From: an uncultured Prevotellaceae bacterium
GTDB lineage: Bacteria > Bacteroidota > Bacteroidia > Bacteroidales > Bacteroidaceae
Direction: 5' to 3'
NCBI GenBank assembly: GCA_902776195.1
Contig: CACYPF010000011.1
Location: 62,001 to 126,000, forward strand
Length of the DNA: 64,000 nt
The notes beneath the pieces were generated by a model. That model saw nothing but the letters and a program-made list of their open reading frames with translations. It made no database searches and was not told the origin of the DNA. Below, in pieces: positions 8,470-18,228 of the stretch. How positions within the stretch are numbered: the first letter of the stretch is position 1; each line of letters starts with the position of its first letter. The position numbers and the translations under genes are program-made.

Positions 8470-9837
8470 ATGAAAATGAAAAGACTATTGACTACATGCA
8501 TGTGTTTATTATTAGCTTGGGAAGCATTTGCCCAAACCGGTCTAGACAAGACAGCCACTCAGATTGCTTCCGAGATGATGCCCGGATGGAACCTTGGGAA
8601 CACCATGGAGGCTGCGCGTAATTATGCTATTACGTGGGAGACTCCTAACCGCCCAGCAGTAGAAGTGTTCACCAATGACGGTGGACTGGAATCAGAAACA
8701 ATGTGGCAAGGAACAGAGACCACACAAGAGGTGATAGACTATGTGAAGAGTTGTGGTTTCAAGTCTGTCAGAATTCCATGCTCATGGGTATGGGGACATA
8801 TCAGTAATGCACAAGATTACACGATAGATGCCACATGGATGCAGAGAGTACGGGAGATTGTTGATTATTGTATCAAAGACGGACTTTATGTCATATTAAA
8901 CGATCATTACGACGGTGGCTGGCTAGAAAGGAATATCAACGCGACAGGTTCTGCAAAGACAAAGAACGAAGAGGTATTAAGAGCTATCTGGACACAGATT
9001 GCCAATGTGTTCAAGGACTATGATGAACATCTTATCTTCGCAGGACTTAACGAGCCAAATGTAGAGAACCAGGCTACCGTCACGCAACTGGTTTCGTATG
9101 AACAGATTTTCATAGACGCCGTCCGTGCTACAGGAGGTAATAACGCCAAGCGACTATTAGTGGTACAGGGACCTTCTACTGACATTGATAAGACCTGTAA
9201 TTGGATGACCAATAAGATGCCGACAGACCCTATTGGCAACAAGCTTGCCATTGAGATACATTTCTATTACCCTTGGAACTTTTGGGGTATGGAAAAAGAT
9301 GAGAGTTGGGGCAACATGTTCTATTATTGGGGAAGTGCTAACCATGTCAGCGGATCAAAGCATAATGCCACCTATGGTGAGGAGAGTGACATGATTAAAC
9401 TTGCTGACCGTTTGAAGACCTCGTTTGTCGATAAAGGCATTCCTGTGATTAACGGTGAATATGGTGTAATCTGGCGTACGAACATCAGCGGTACTAATGA
9501 AAGCCAGGAAAAACACAACGCCTCTATCAAGTATTATTACAAGACCATGAACAAGATTTGCATGGAACGAGGTATCGTCCCCTTTGCATGGGATACCAAC
9601 AGTACTGGCAACAACCAGATGACCATTATCAATCGCTCAACCAAAACGATTTATAACAGTTATATGATGGAGGGCATCAAGGAAGCCATGAAAGAACTAG
9701 GAATCACCGCTATTCAAAAAGTAAAGAAAGAGTCTTATTCTTATAACAGACGTACATATAACCTTAGAGGGCAGCAAGTGACGAATCCACGACACGGTAT
9801 TTATATTCAGAACGGGAAAAAATACATCGCAAAATAA
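8470..9837 (+). CDS. Secreted glycoside hydrolase family 5 (cellulase/xyloglucanase type)
   Basis: A 455-residue endo-glucanase candidate. Signal peptide MKMKRLLTTCMCLLLAWEAFAQ, then a (beta/alpha)8 barrel with GWNLGNTMEA near residue 39, the acid/base glutamate in NEPN (E195) and the nucleophile in GEYG (E330); HFYYPW is also a GH5 hallmark. The last 30 residues (YNLRGQQVTNPRHGIYIQ...) look like the short C-terminal tail common on secreted Prevotella proteins. Subfamily assignment (GH5_4 is my guess) cannot be settled by eye. It stands alone with its own promoter and terminator; no SusC/SusD pair adjoins it. Target is presumably beta-glucan or xyloglucan. Confidence 0.9.
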   Translation: MKMKRLLTTCMCLLLAWEAFAQTGLDKTATQIASEMMPGWNLGNTMEAARNYAITWETPNRPAVEVFTNDGGLESETMWQGTETTQEVIDYVKSCGFKSVRIPCSWVWGHISNAQDYTIDATWMQRVREIVDYCIKDGLYVILNDHYDGGWLERNINATGSAKTKNEEVLRAIWTQIANVFKDYDEHLIFAGLNEPNVENQATVTQLVSYEQIFIDAVRATGGNNAKRLLVVQGPSTDIDKTCNWMTNKMPTDPIGNKLAIEIHFYYPWNFWGMEKDESWGNMFYYWGSANHVSGSKHNATYGEESDMIKLADRLKTSFVDKGIPVINGEYGVIWRTNISGTNESQEKHNASIKYYYKTMNKICMERGIVPFAWDTNSTGNNQMTIINRSTKTIYNSYMMEGIKEAMKELGITAIQKVKKESYSYNRRTYNLRGQQVTNPRHGIYIQNGKKYIAK

Positions 9838-9839
9838 AT

Positions 9840-9866
9840 AAAAAGGAGGATGTCATCCTCCTTTTT
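9840..9866 (+). terminator. Bidirectional terminator between GH5 and GH31
   Basis: Near-perfect palindrome AAAAAGGAGGAT / ATCCTCCTTTTT with a three-base loop; A-run on one side and T-run on the other, between convergent genes. Confidence 0.9.
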
Positions 9867-9911
9867 ATCACTTAAAGCCCACTTTCACATCATTTAAAGC
9901 CCTTAAATGGG

Positions 9912-12335
9912 TCAATTAAAGCCTTCATTTGCAGAGCAAACCAGTTCTTTCCCGGTATAGTCTACTGTCTTTGACGTTCCATCTGGCAAGACAATCGTGA
10001 ACTTACGAGTAGAAAGCATGCCTGGATAGTTGCCCTGCCGGTCACCGATTGTTAATGTCCGAGTGCGGTCATTCCAATGGAAGGATATGGTCGTGTATAT
10101 ACCATGCTCATAATTATACGAGTCTCCCTCATCCTCATAAAGAGTAAAGTCACCATCTGCACCAGGATAGAGTAGAATCTCAAGATGGTCCCATTGTTTC
10201 TCTCCCGTGTATTGCATATCCGGTCCGAGAGGCAAGATACTGCCCGCACGCACAAACATCGGTACAAGTTCGAGTGAGGTCTGAAGCGTCAGCATCTGTC
10301 CACCTTGATAGGCTTTACCTGTCCAGAAGTCATACCAGAGGACACCTTTCGGCAAGTATTTCGTTACTTCCTTAGAGGCACTCCAGTCCACCATCTGTTC
10401 GCCATTCTCCATCTTCACATTCTTCTTGTCCCATCCTGTCATGGCATCCTCCCGGATAATCTGCTCCTGAGTATATTGCGGATCAAGAATTGGGGCTGCA
10501 AGGATACTGCGTCCAAACATAAACTCGTCAGTCATGTCCCACACTTTCTTGTCTGTGGCAAAATCACAGAACAGTGGACGGAGATAACTTTCATTGTTCG
10601 ATGTCACCTGCCAAGCAGTACTATACAAATAAGGTATCAGACGATAACGCAAGCGTATCATTTTCTCTATGACATCATAGACCATCTCACCTTTCTTTCC
10701 GAACTGCCATATCTCACGAGGAGCATCTGCACCATGACTGCGGAACACAGGGCAGAAAAGTCCATATTGCATCCAACGGATATACAATTCCTGATATTGA
10801 GGGTTCTGTGGCGCTGTATTAGCGCCCTTGGTATTATACCACCCACAGAAAAAGCCACCGATATCCGTATTGAAATTAGGACAGCCTGTCAAAGAATAAC
10901 TTAAACCTGCGGGTACTTGTTTACGAAGCATTTCCCATGAGGAGGCGACATCACCACTCCACAGTCCTGACCCATAATGCTGTTGTCCGGCAAAGGCTGA
11001 GCGTGTCATGATGAATACTCGTTTCTGTTCTGATGTCTTACGCTGTGACTGGTAAACGCCCCGGACGGTCTCCAATGGAAAGGCATTGCGCAATGAACGC
11101 CATGTACCATTCAGACCGGCTTTGTGGTCGTAGTCAGACTCTTTCGGATTGAAGAAATCAGGGTCGGTAGAATCCATCCACCATGCGTCCGTTCCTTTAT
11201 CGAAGAGCGTTTTCAAATTCTGCCAATATATATCCCGTGCTTCCTGTGAGAAGGCATCATAGACGCGCACACCAGACGGATAGTCCATACGTGGCGGCCA
11301 TCCTGTGAGTCCGCTCTGGGGCCATGTCTCAAAATCAAACAGCAGTCCCTTCTCATCCAGTTGACGGTATGCCTTGGTCTTTGGACCGAAACTTGCCCAG
11401 ATAGAAATCATGAAGTGGGCGTTCTTCTTGTGGATGTCGCTGATCATCTGCTCTCCGTTAGCATACTCCTCCGTGAGGAAGTCCATGGCATTCCACAGGT
11501 AGTTCGAGCCCCAGTACTGCCAGTCTTGGATGATACCATCAAGTGGCACCTGTAACTCACGGTACCTGTCGACCACCGAGAGCACCTCGGCAGCACTCTT
11601 GTAGCGTTCCTTGCACTGCCAGAAACCGTAAGTCCATAAGGGGAACATCGGGACATCACCTGAGAGATGACGCATCTGTGCTATCACACCATCCGCACTT
11701 CCACCATACATGAAATAGTAGTCCTCACAATCTCCCACCTCCGACGAGAACGACATGCCCTTTACTGGGTCGTCATCAAACTGCGTACGGGAGTAGTTGT
11801 CCCAATAGATGCCCCAGCCTTTGATGGACTGTAAGACATTCTGGAAGTCCTCTAGATTAGACTGCTCCATCAACTTGTGCTCACCACGACGGTTCATCTT
11901 GCCATTCTGGATAGTGCCAAGACCATAGATCGCCTCGTCTTTGTCGAGTTGGAAACTCTGCGTCACACGATATTTACCGGCATCCGGTCCTTCTGTCCGT
12001 GGCTCGAAGGTTGCAGCACCTTTCTCGCGGAGCAGCGTCTTACCCTTAGCAGAGAAAGTGAGAGCACCTGTCTTTGAGTCCATCACCACCGTAAGTACCT
12101 CACTACTCACGGTATTGCCCTTCTGAATCACCTTCACATTCTCCGGTTTCGCTATCACCACGAGCCCCTGCTTGTCATATTTATGACCTGCAGGCGACTT
12201 CACGACCCTCACTGTTCTGGGGGTATAGAACTCTAACCGTACTGTCGTTTCCCCTGTTTGAATCTCCACAGGGTTCCCACTCATTACAACTGCTGCCATG
12301 CACAACAAGATTGTCAAAATACTTTTTCGTTTCAT
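9912..12335 (-). CDS. Glycoside hydrolase family 31 (alpha-glucosidase/alpha-xylosidase), secreted
   Basis: An 807-residue enzyme with signal peptide (MKRKSILTILLCMAAVVMS). N-terminal beta-sandwich, GH31 barrel with nucleophile Asp in WWMDSTDPD (about residue 388), acid/base region SGDVASSW, and C-terminal beta domains including a DUF5110-like end. FGPKTKAY and the RSHG segment are typical of the family. ATG at 12335 is preferred; a GTG sits one codon upstream. It lies 57 bases after menE on the same strand, with a TACCTTCG box (reverse of 12371-12378) that could be its own promoter. With the GH5 gene next door, side-chain removal from xyloglucan is a reasonable guess, but alpha-glucosidase activity is equally possible. 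Confidence 0.88.
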   Translation of the reverse strand: MKRKSILTILLCMAAVVMSGNPVEIQTGETTVRLEFYTPRTVRVVKSPAGHKYDKQGLVVIAKPENVKVIQKGNTVSSEVLTVVMDSKTGALTFSAKGKTLLREKGAATFEPRTEGPDAGKYRVTQSFQLDKDEAIYGLGTIQNGKMNRRGEHKLMEQSNLEDFQNVLQSIKGWGIYWDNYSRTQFDDDPVKGMSFSSEVGDCEDYYFMYGGSADGVIAQMRHLSGDVPMFPLWTYGFWQCKERYKSAAEVLSVVDRYRELQVPLDGIIQDWQYWGSNYLWNAMDFLTEEYANGEQMISDIHKKNAHFMISIWASFGPKTKAYRQLDEKGLLFDFETWPQSGLTGWPPRMDYPSGVRVYDAFSQEARDIYWQNLKTLFDKGTDAWWMDSTDPDFFNPKESDYDHKAGLNGTWRSLRNAFPLETVRGVYQSQRKTSEQKRVFIMTRSAFAGQQHYGSGLWSGDVASSWEMLRKQVPAGLSYSLTGCPNFNTDIGGFFCGWYNTKGANTAPQNPQYQELYIRWMQYGLFCPVFRSHGADAPREIWQFGKKGEMVYDVIEKMIRLRYRLIPYLYSTAWQVTSNNESYLRPLFCDFATDKKVWDMTDEFMFGRSILAAPILDPQYTQEQIIREDAMTGWDKKNVKMENGEQMVDWSASKEVTKYLPKGVLWYDFWTGKAYQGGQMLTLQTSLELVPMFVRAGSILPLGPDMQYTGEKQWDHLEILLYPGADGDFTLYEDEGDSYNYEHGIYTTISFHWNDRTRTLTIGDRQGNYPGMLSTRKFTIVLPDGTSKTVDYTGKELVCSANEGFN

Positions 12336-12395
12336 CACATGTTTATGAGTCGTTTCATTTACTTATCCTTGCGAAGGTACTTCTTTAATTTCATG

Positions 12396-13388
12396 TTACC
12401 GGGTTGCCAACCGTTCTGCTTCCGCACGAGCGGGTTTTCCGGTCTCTGTCATGGGGAGATGACCGACAGAGAGATACTTGCGTGGCTGCCAGTATTTAGG
12501 AAGTACCTGACGGCAAATATCCTGAACAGGGAGAAGATCATGCGCCTCGGTGAGTAGGACGACTTGCTCACCCAGTCTTTGATCAGGTGCCTTAGTGATC
12601 ATATAGGGTACATGAAGATGCGGATGCAACAGTCGCTCCACCTCCTCTATCTGTATCTTGATACCCCCCGAGCAGATGACATTGTCTTTTCTGCCGAGGA
12701 TACGGAATTGTTGAGTTGAAAGTTGAAAGTTGAAAGATGAAAGATGACAGTTGGCAGGTGAGAGTTCGGCAATATCGTTGGTGACAAGGGGACCGTCATG
12801 AACGGCAGGGGCATTGATGACAAGACAACCTTCCTCGTTCAATGACACATCAACTCCCTCGAAAGGAGTATACCAGTCGCTACGTTCAGGTCCGTTGAGC
12901 CGGCGGAGGGCAATATGTGACAGTGTCTCTGTCATCCCATACGTGCTCCACACAGCATTAGGTAAGTCTTTCAATGCCGCCGCCAACTCATCGTTGACGG
13001 CACCACCACCGATAATCAGATGACGAATCTGCAGCAGCCGCTCGGGAGCCTGTTGTAACAGGTTCCATACCTGCAAGGGTACCATCGCCGCAAAATCGAC
13101 AGGACCATCCCACTCTGGACAACCTTTCGGCTCCACACTGACTAATCGCATGCCGCAAGTCAAGGCACGTACCACCATCATCTTTCCCGCGATATAGTCG
13201 AGGGGCATACAGAGCAATGCCGTGTCACCCTCCTTCAGTCCCAGAAACTGACACGTGATACGAGCCGAAGCCTCCATGCGCCGTTTCTCCACGAGCAAAG
13301 GTTTCGGCTTACCTGTCGACCCGCTGGTATGCACCAGTACTGTCGGACGGTCGTTATGCCACTCGGTTAAGAATTCGCTGAGATCCAT
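12396..13388 (-). CDS. menE: O-succinylbenzoate-CoA ligase
   Basis: Adds CoA to o-succinylbenzoate in menaquinone synthesis. The 330-residue ANL-family enzyme has the AMP-binding loop TSGSTGKPKPL near residue 20, STYGMTETLSH, and the hinge segment GRKDNVICSGG. It is short compared with E. coli MenE (about 450) because it starts right before the P-loop. Directly before the hinge, the stretch around NCHLSSFNFQLSTQQ is encoded by a heptanucleotide repeat array (12715-12763) and is absent from what I expect of the family. Overlaps menC by 22 bases; last gene of the men cluster. Confidence 0.92.
   Translation of the reverse strand: MDLSEFLTEWHNDRPTVLVHTSGSTGKPKPLLVEKRRMEASARITCQFLGLKEGDTALLCMPLDYIAGKMMVVRALTCGMRLVSVEPKGCPEWDGPVDFAAMVPLQVWNLLQQAPERLLQIRHLIIGGGAVNDELAAALKDLPNAVWSTYGMTETLSHIALRRLNGPERSDWYTPFEGVDVSLNEEGCLVINAPAVHDGPLVTNDIAELSPANCHLSSFNFQLSTQQFRILGRKDNVICSGGIKIQIEEVERLLHPHLHVPYMITKAPDQRLGEQVVLLTEAHDLLPVQDICRQVLPKYWQPRKYLSVGHLPMTETGKPARAEAERLATR
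12715..12763 (+). repeat. Heptanucleotide array in menE (7 units)
   Basis: Seven consecutive seven-base units: GTTGAAA three times, GATGAAA, GATGACA, GTTGGCA, GGTGAGA. The array is within the menE reading frame (minus strand). Confidence 0.9.
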
Positions 13389-14404
13389 AACTGGTCACCA
13401 CGTATTTCCAAAGGCATGGGAATATTATCGGTAAAGAGCTGACCGGTACCCAGCCCTTGTGGCATGTGGATGCCGGGACCATAGATGTCAGCGGCAAGCT
13501 GGGCAACGGCATTCAGCCCGACATTACTCTCCAGGGCAGAGGTAATCCATGAGCCGATTCCCATGTCACGAGCGATGTCCACCCACTCACGAACACCGGT
13601 CATACCTCCATGTAAAGATGGTTTCAGGATGATATATGACGGACGGATGATGTTCAGCATCTGCCGTTTCTGTTCCGGGTCATTGACACCTATCAGTTCC
13701 TCATCCAAGGCGATACGCAAAGGAGACTCACGACAGAGTTCCGCCATGTTCCCCCATTGTCCTGCCTTGATGGGTTGCTCGATAGAGTGCAGGGCATATT
13801 GCGAGAGCAGCTCCAGTTTATACAAAGCCTCATCGAAAGGGAAGGCACCATTGGCATCCACCCGCAGCTCGATCTCCCGGGGACCGAATCGCTCACGGAT
13901 TTTCTTCAATAAGGCAAGCTCCGCATCGAAGTCTATGGCACCAATCTTCAATTTGACACATCGGAAACCTTGTGCCAGCTTATCCTCGATACGCCCCCGC
14001 ATCTCCTCGAAAGTTCCCATCCATACCAGTCCGTTGATAGGGATGCCCTCTTCACCACGAGCAAAAGGAGAGTCAAAAAGGAGTGGAGCGTTGGAAGATG
14101 GGTGTTGAGCGCTGAGCGAGTACCATGCTGTCTCCAAGCCGAAGAGCATGGAGGGATAGTCGCGCATCGCCTCCGTATCCAGCTCCCCCGTCCGTTCCAT
14201 GCCATCACAGAAATGACGGAGCATCAAAGCATAATTAGGTATATCGTCACAGCTGAGGTTGGGCAAGGGAGCACACTCCCCTACTCCAACCCGTTCACCA
14301 TCGGTCATCTTAACCAGCCAGATACGACGCTCGGTATATACACCCCGACTGGTACCTGCCGGCTGCTTGAAATGGAGTACACGCTCCTCTATCTCTATCT
14401 TCAT
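13367..14404 (-). CDS. menC: o-Succinylbenzoate synthase
   Basis: Dehydrates SHCHC to o-succinylbenzoate; enolase superfamily, muconate-lactonising subgroup. The 345-residue product shows the metal and catalytic signatures [10 protein letters not shown] (K-x-K), RVDANGAF (metal Asp), SIEQPI (metal Glu), ALDEEL (metal Asp) and ILKPSLHGG (Lys). Overlaps menB by four bases and menE by 22. The segment [13 protein letters not shown] between the capping domain and [15 protein letters not shown] is encoded by a degenerate heptad array (14083-14117). Confidence 0.93.
   Translation of the reverse strand: MKIEIEERVLHFKQPAGTSRGVYTERRIWLVKMTDGERVGVGECAPLPNLSCDDIPNYALMLRHFCDGMERTGELDTEAMRDYPSMLFGLETAWYSLSAQHPSSNAPLLFDSPFARGEEGIPINGLVWMGTFEEMRGRIEDKLAQGFRCVKLKIGAIDFDAELALLKKIRERFGPREIELRVDANGAFPFDEALYKLELLSQYALHSIEQPIKAGQWGNMAELCRESPLRIALDEELIGVNDPEQKRQMLNIIRPSYIILKPSLHGGMTGVREWVDIARDMGIGSWITSALESNVGLNAVAQLAADIYGPGIHMPQGLGTGQLFTDNIPMPLEIRGDQLWISANS
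14083..14117 (+). repeat. Degenerate heptanucleotide array in menC (5 units)
   Basis: Units GTGGAGC, GTTGGAA, GATGGGT, GTTGAGC, GCTGAGC in exact seven-base register. More diverged than the arrays in menD and menE but with the same consensus (G-x-T-G-A-x-x). Confidence 0.65.
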
Positions 14405-15222
14405 GGAATCTTCGGATATTGGTCGAAATCTGGTTTACGTTTCTCCAAGAACGCCTTACCACCCTCCTGTGCCTCATCGAGGAAATAATACAACATCGTG
14501 GCATCACCAGCCAACTGCTGGATACCAGCCTGTCCGTCAAGTTCCGCATTCAGACCAGCCTTGATCATACGGAGAGCGATGGGTGAGCGTTCCATCATCT
14601 CCTCAGCCCATGCCACACACTCATCCTCCAACTGGTCGAAGGGAACTACCTTATTGACCATACCCATCTCCTCAGCCTCTTTTGCTGAGTACTGCCGACA
14701 CAAGAACCATATCTCACGTGCCTTCTTCTGTCCTACGATGCGGGCAAGGTAACTGCTACCGAAACCAGCATCAAAAGAACCAACCTTCGGACCTGTCTGT
14801 CCGAAGATGGCATTCTCGGAAGCGATGGTCAGGTCACATACCAAGTGCAGCACATGACCGCCACCGATGGCATAGCCGTTGACCATGGCGATGACAGGTT
14901 TCGGCAAGCGACGGATCTGCATCTGTACGTCAAGGACACTCAGACGAGGTACCCCCTCGTCATCCACATACCCGCCACGTCCTTTGACATGCATGTCTCC
15001 CCCCGAGCAGAAAGCCTTGTCGCCGGCACCTGTCAGCAACACCACACGGATGTTCTGCATCTCACGGCAAAGGGCGAAAGCCTGCGACAGTTCCAATGTC
15101 GTCTTGGGCGTAAAGGCATTACGATAACGGGGACGGTTGATGGTAATCTTTGCAATCCCATGATACTCTTCGAAGAGTATCTCCTCGAACTTCCTAATCT
15201 CTTTCCATTCTCTTTGTGCCAT
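14401..15222 (-). CDS. menB: 1,4-dihydroxy-2-naphthoyl-CoA synthase
   Basis: Ring closure of o-succinylbenzoyl-CoA to DHNA-CoA; crotonase fold. 273 residues with the MenB signatures [24 protein letters not shown], and [19 protein letters not shown]. The start at 15222 lies just inside the end of menD (stop at 15225-15227); its end overlaps menC by four bases, consistent with tight operon packing. Confidence 0.96.
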   Translation of the reverse strand: MAQREWKEIRKFEEILFEEYHGIAKITINRPRYRNAFTPKTTLELSQAFALCREMQNIRVVLLTGAGDKAFCSGGDMHVKGRGGYVDDEGVPRLSVLDVQMQIRRLPKPVIAMVNGYAIGGGHVLHLVCDLTIASENAIFGQTGPKVGSFDAGFGSSYLARIVGQKKAREIWFLCRQYSAKEAEEMGMVNKVVPFDQLEDECVAWAEEMMERSPIALRMIKAGLNAELDGQAGIQQLAGDATMLYYFLDEAQEGGKAFLEKRKPDFDQYPKIP

Positions 15223-15224
15223 AT

Positions 15225-16778
15225 CTATTTCTTTTTGAATTGTCCATAATAATCTTTGAGGACCCGCTCATCCTCAGCGGCATCCGTAAACACCTCCAAA
15301 AGCATGGGGCGGTCACTCTGTTCCTGGAGCAACCTATCGATACCGTCCTGCATCTCCACCATGTTCTCGGCTCTCATATATACGACATCATTCTGTTCAC
15401 AGATCCCCTTTGCGGAAGTATGATGCTCGGCAGCAACATACTTGTCACGTACAGGACTCTGTTCCAAGCCTTGCAACATATTAAAAATTCCCCCTTTACC
15501 ATTATTCATCAGAAGGATACGGAAGTTTCCACGCAAACTCTGGTTCCACAGCGCGTTCTGGTCGTAGAAGAAACTAAGGTCACCAATGACACAGAACACA
15601 AGGTCGTCCGTCCCAAGGGAATAGCCCGCAGCTGTGGACAAGGAGCCGTCAATACCATTGACCCCACGATTACAATAAAACGGATGGCAGGCATAAATAT
15701 TTGCCAGACGGACTGCGGTACTGTTTGCATAATGGAGGGATGAAAGTTGAGAGTTGAGCGTTGAGAGTTGAGAGTTAAAGTATTTCACGGTAGCCATTTG
15801 CGAATAGGCTGGCATATAAGCCAATGCATGGCGATGCACACGTTCCAGTAATTCATCCCACAACTGTACGAACGGGTGCGGTTGCTGCTCTAACATAAAC
15901 CGTATCTGGTCAGCAACAACAGCATGATCACCCATCAAGACATGAGTCAGGTTCATAAAGGGATCCGTCACCTCCCCCGACTCATTTACCAACCATGTTT
16001 CCTTCGCCTTACGGAGGAAGCGTTTCCATCGCTTGCTGACGATACTTCCACCGGTATAGAGCACAAAGTCAGGCACATAGCGATCATCATCCTCTACCAA
16101 GGACACCGCTTCATCCATATGTGGGTTGAAAGGCTGACCAGCTACCAACATGGGACGTTTTGCTTGCATGAACATACGCAAGATGTGTGACAATGTATGC
16201 GGTTGGATATCAGCTGGTGTACGTTCTATTTTCCTCTCCTCAGGAAGATGCTCCCATGTGTACTCAAAGAGTGGTTCACTGATAGGGACATTGATATGAA
16301 CAGGAGCATGACGCTCCATCAACGCCTCGTTGACCAGGCGGTTGCAATACCAACGCTCTTCCTCATCATGTGGCTCTGGCAACGATACTGCCTTTTTCAC
16401 AAACCGTCCCAAAGCATCGGGCTGCGGCAGGGTCTGTCCGTCTAACTGATCTATCCATGCCGCAGGACGGTCGGCAGAGATAACGACCAGCGACTGATGT
16501 TGGTAATATGCCTCTGCAACGGCTGGAGCGAGGTTGAGCAATGCCGTACCACTGGTGACACAAACGACAACAGGAGTATCGGTAGCCTGCGCCATACCCA
16601 ACGCATAGAAGCCAGCTGACCGCTCATCGGTCACCGGATAACAAAGGATATCCGGGCACTCATTGAGATTGTGTACGATAGGAGAATTACGACTACCCGG
16701 ACATACAATGGCGTGACGGATGCCATGTGCCACCAACAAGGCAGTCAATATGTTTATATTACCTTTATTACTATACAT
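15225..16778 (-). CDS. menD: SEPHCHC synthase (2-oxoglutarate decarboxylase/isochorismate adduct)
   Basis: ThDP-dependent first committed step of menaquinone synthesis. About 517 residues. PGSRNSPI near residue 29 and the ThDP motif starting [14 protein letters not shown] and ending NNGKG are visible. ATG at 16778 is used; a GTG is one codon upstream. Near residue 335 the protein contains [14 protein letters not shown], a seven-residue repeat encoded by a six-unit heptad array (15739-15780) between the middle and ThDP-binding domains. Family length is usually about 550, so the insert has not made the protein unusually long. Confidence 0.94.
   Translation of the reverse strand: MYSNKGNINILTALLVAHGIRHAIVCPGSRNSPIVHNLNECPDILCYPVTDERSAGFYALGMAQATDTPVVVCVTSGTALLNLAPAVAEAYYQHQSLVVISADRPAAWIDQLDGQTLPQPDALGRFVKKAVSLPEPHDEEERWYCNRLVNEALMERHAPVHINVPISEPLFEYTWEHLPEERKIERTPADIQPHTLSHILRMFMQAKRPMLVAGQPFNPHMDEAVSLVEDDDRYVPDFVLYTGGSIVSKRWKRFLRKAKETWLVNESGEVTDPFMNLTHVLMGDHAVVADQIRFMLEQQPHPFVQLWDELLERVHRHALAYMPAYSQMATVKYFNSQLSTLNSQLSSLHYANSTAVRLANIYACHPFYCNRGVNGIDGSLSTAAGYSLGTDDLVFCVIGDLSFFYDQNALWNQSLRGNFRILLMNNGKGGIFNMLQGLEQSPVRDKYVAAEHHTSAKGICEQNDVVYMRAENMVEMQDGIDRLLQEQSDRPMLLEVFTDAAEDERVLKDYYGQFKKK
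15739..15780 (+). repeat. Heptanucleotide array in menD (6 units, 42 bp)
   Basis: GATGAAA, GTTGAGA, GTTGAGC, GTTGAGA, GTTGAGA, GTTAAAG. The 42-base length is a multiple of three, so the frame is kept. Confidence 0.92.
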
Positions 16779-16781
16779 CAC

Positions 16782-16809
16782 AACTATGAACTAAGAACTA
16801 TGAACTATA
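16782..16809 (+). repeat. Heptanucleotide array at the menF end / menD upstream gap (4 units)
   Basis: AACTATG, AACTAAG, AACTATG, AACTATA. On the minus strand it supplies the last residues and the TAG stop of menF (IVHSS-stop) and the spacer before menD. Confidence 0.85.
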
Positions 16810-17813
16810 TTGCGCATGGTATCGAGTTTGATCTCCGTCTCCTGCCATTCCTGCTCCTCCTGACTGTCTTTCAAAATACCACCACCGGCATACAGCCGAT
16901 AGCCGTTAGAGAAAATCTCCATACAACGAAGAGTCACAAAAAGGTTGGTCTTTCCCTCCACCTGTAATGGTCCCATAAAACCACTATAGTAACTACGGTC
17001 ATGATGCTCGTTATGCTGGATGAAACGGAAAGCATCCTGCTTGGGAAGCCCACAGACGGCAGGTGTCGGATGAAGTGCTTGGATAAGATCACCAATACCT
17101 TGACTATTGTTCAGCTTAAATTGGAAGTCACTACGCAGATGAGCAAGATGTCCGGCACGAATAGTACGAGGTCCACTCTCCTTAAACTCTGACGTGAACT
17201 GCTCCAATTGCTCTGTAATATATGTCGCCACATAACGCTGTTCCTGGATATTCTTATCGCTCCACAGCACTTCCTCACTAAACGGCATTGTACCTGCAAG
17301 GGCAACAGTCTGCCATTCCTCTTCCCCACCCGACAACAAGATTTCGGGAGTTGCCACCAGCCACATCCCACTCGTGGGTGTCGAGACCAGAATAATCATC
17401 ATACGAGGATAACTGGCACAAGCACGCTGATATAACTCCACCGGCGATGCCGTACTATCAGCAGGAATGAAGATGCTACGGGAGAGTACCAACTTAGAGA
17501 AATCGTGATTCTCCAGATGGGCATGGAAATTGGAGAAGTCAATATGATAGTCTGTCCGAGGATCGGTAGAGATTGACGGCGAAGCAATGGTCGGTACTGT
17601 CTCCAACTGTCCCCAAGGAATATCATGCGTCACCACATCAGGGCGTATTAACAAGATAGGACGTTCGACAGAAGGAGCAAAAGGAGCGATAACGAATCCA
17701 CCCTTATCACTTAGTTCCGCACACGAAGTGACTTCGACAGGCTCACCCGATGTCTGCATCACCAGCGTCTGCTGCTGTTGATAGGGCAAACGGAAAAGGG
17801 CGAAACTCCGCAT
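16791..17813 (-). CDS. menF: Isochorismate synthase
   Basis: Converts chorismate to isochorismate with Mg2+. The 340-residue chorismate-binding enzyme shows LVATPEILLSGG, VALAGTMPF, LHPTPAVCGLPK and RSYYSGFMGP, the conserved C-terminal signatures of the MenF/EntC group. The stop codon lies in a heptad array (16782-16809). It begins one base after the menI stop region and is surely co-transcribed. Confidence 0.93.
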   Translation of the reverse strand: MRSFALFRLPYQQQQTLVMQTSGEPVEVTSCAELSDKGGFVIAPFAPSVERPILLIRPDVVTHDIPWGQLETVPTIASPSISTDPRTDYHIDFSNFHAHLENHDFSKLVLSRSIFIPADSTASPVELYQRACASYPRMMIILVSTPTSGMWLVATPEILLSGGEEEWQTVALAGTMPFSEEVLWSDKNIQEQRYVATYITEQLEQFTSEFKESGPRTIRAGHLAHLRSDFQFKLNNSQGIGDLIQALHPTPAVCGLPKQDAFRFIQHNEHHDRSYYSGFMGPLQVEGKTNLFVTLRCMEIFSNGYRLYAGGGILKDSQEEQEWQETEIKLDTMRNIVHSS

Positions 17814-17814
17814 A

Positions 17815-18228
17815 CTACTTACGATTTTTAATGATATAGTTCGTTACTCGGACGGTGGATATCAATTCCTCTGCAGTATTTTTGATTTCCACATGCCATA
17901 CATGCAGCGTACTGCCACGATGCTGTAAGCGGGCATAGGCAGTAACCATGTCGCCTTCACTGACCGCTTGTACATGACTGCCGCTGACTTCTATACCGAC
18001 ACAGGCACAATCAGGACAGAGGGCTGAAGAGCCCACGCCTGCCACATTCTCAGCCAAAGCAAGAGAGGCACCACCACTCAAAAAGCCAAATGGCTGGCGG
18101 TTACGCTCATCCACTTTCATACGTGCCATACAAGTATCGTCCTCGGGTGTGGAGATAAACTCCATCCCGAGGGCAGTACTCAAATTCGGTTTACTATTGA
18201 TAATCTGATTGATTCTTTCTACATTCAT
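17815..18228 (-). CDS. menI: Hotdog-fold thioesterase, probable DHNA-CoA hydrolase
   Basis: A 137-residue PaaI/YdiI-like thioesterase. The segment GFLSGGASLALAENVAG contains the Glu that acts as catalytic residue in YdiI-type enzymes, and GIEVSGSHVQAV matches the following strand. Its place directly upstream of menF within the men cluster makes hydrolysis of DHNA-CoA the obvious role. The start shares one base with the stop of the ROK gene upstream (TAATG). menA and menG are not in the window. Confidence 0.85.
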   Translation of the reverse strand: MNVERINQIINSKPNLSTALGMEFISTPEDDTCMARMKVDERNRQPFGFLSGGASLALAENVAGVGSSALCPDCACVGIEVSGSHVQAVSEGDMVTAYARLQHRGSTLHVWHVEIKNTAEELISTVRVTNYIIKNRK

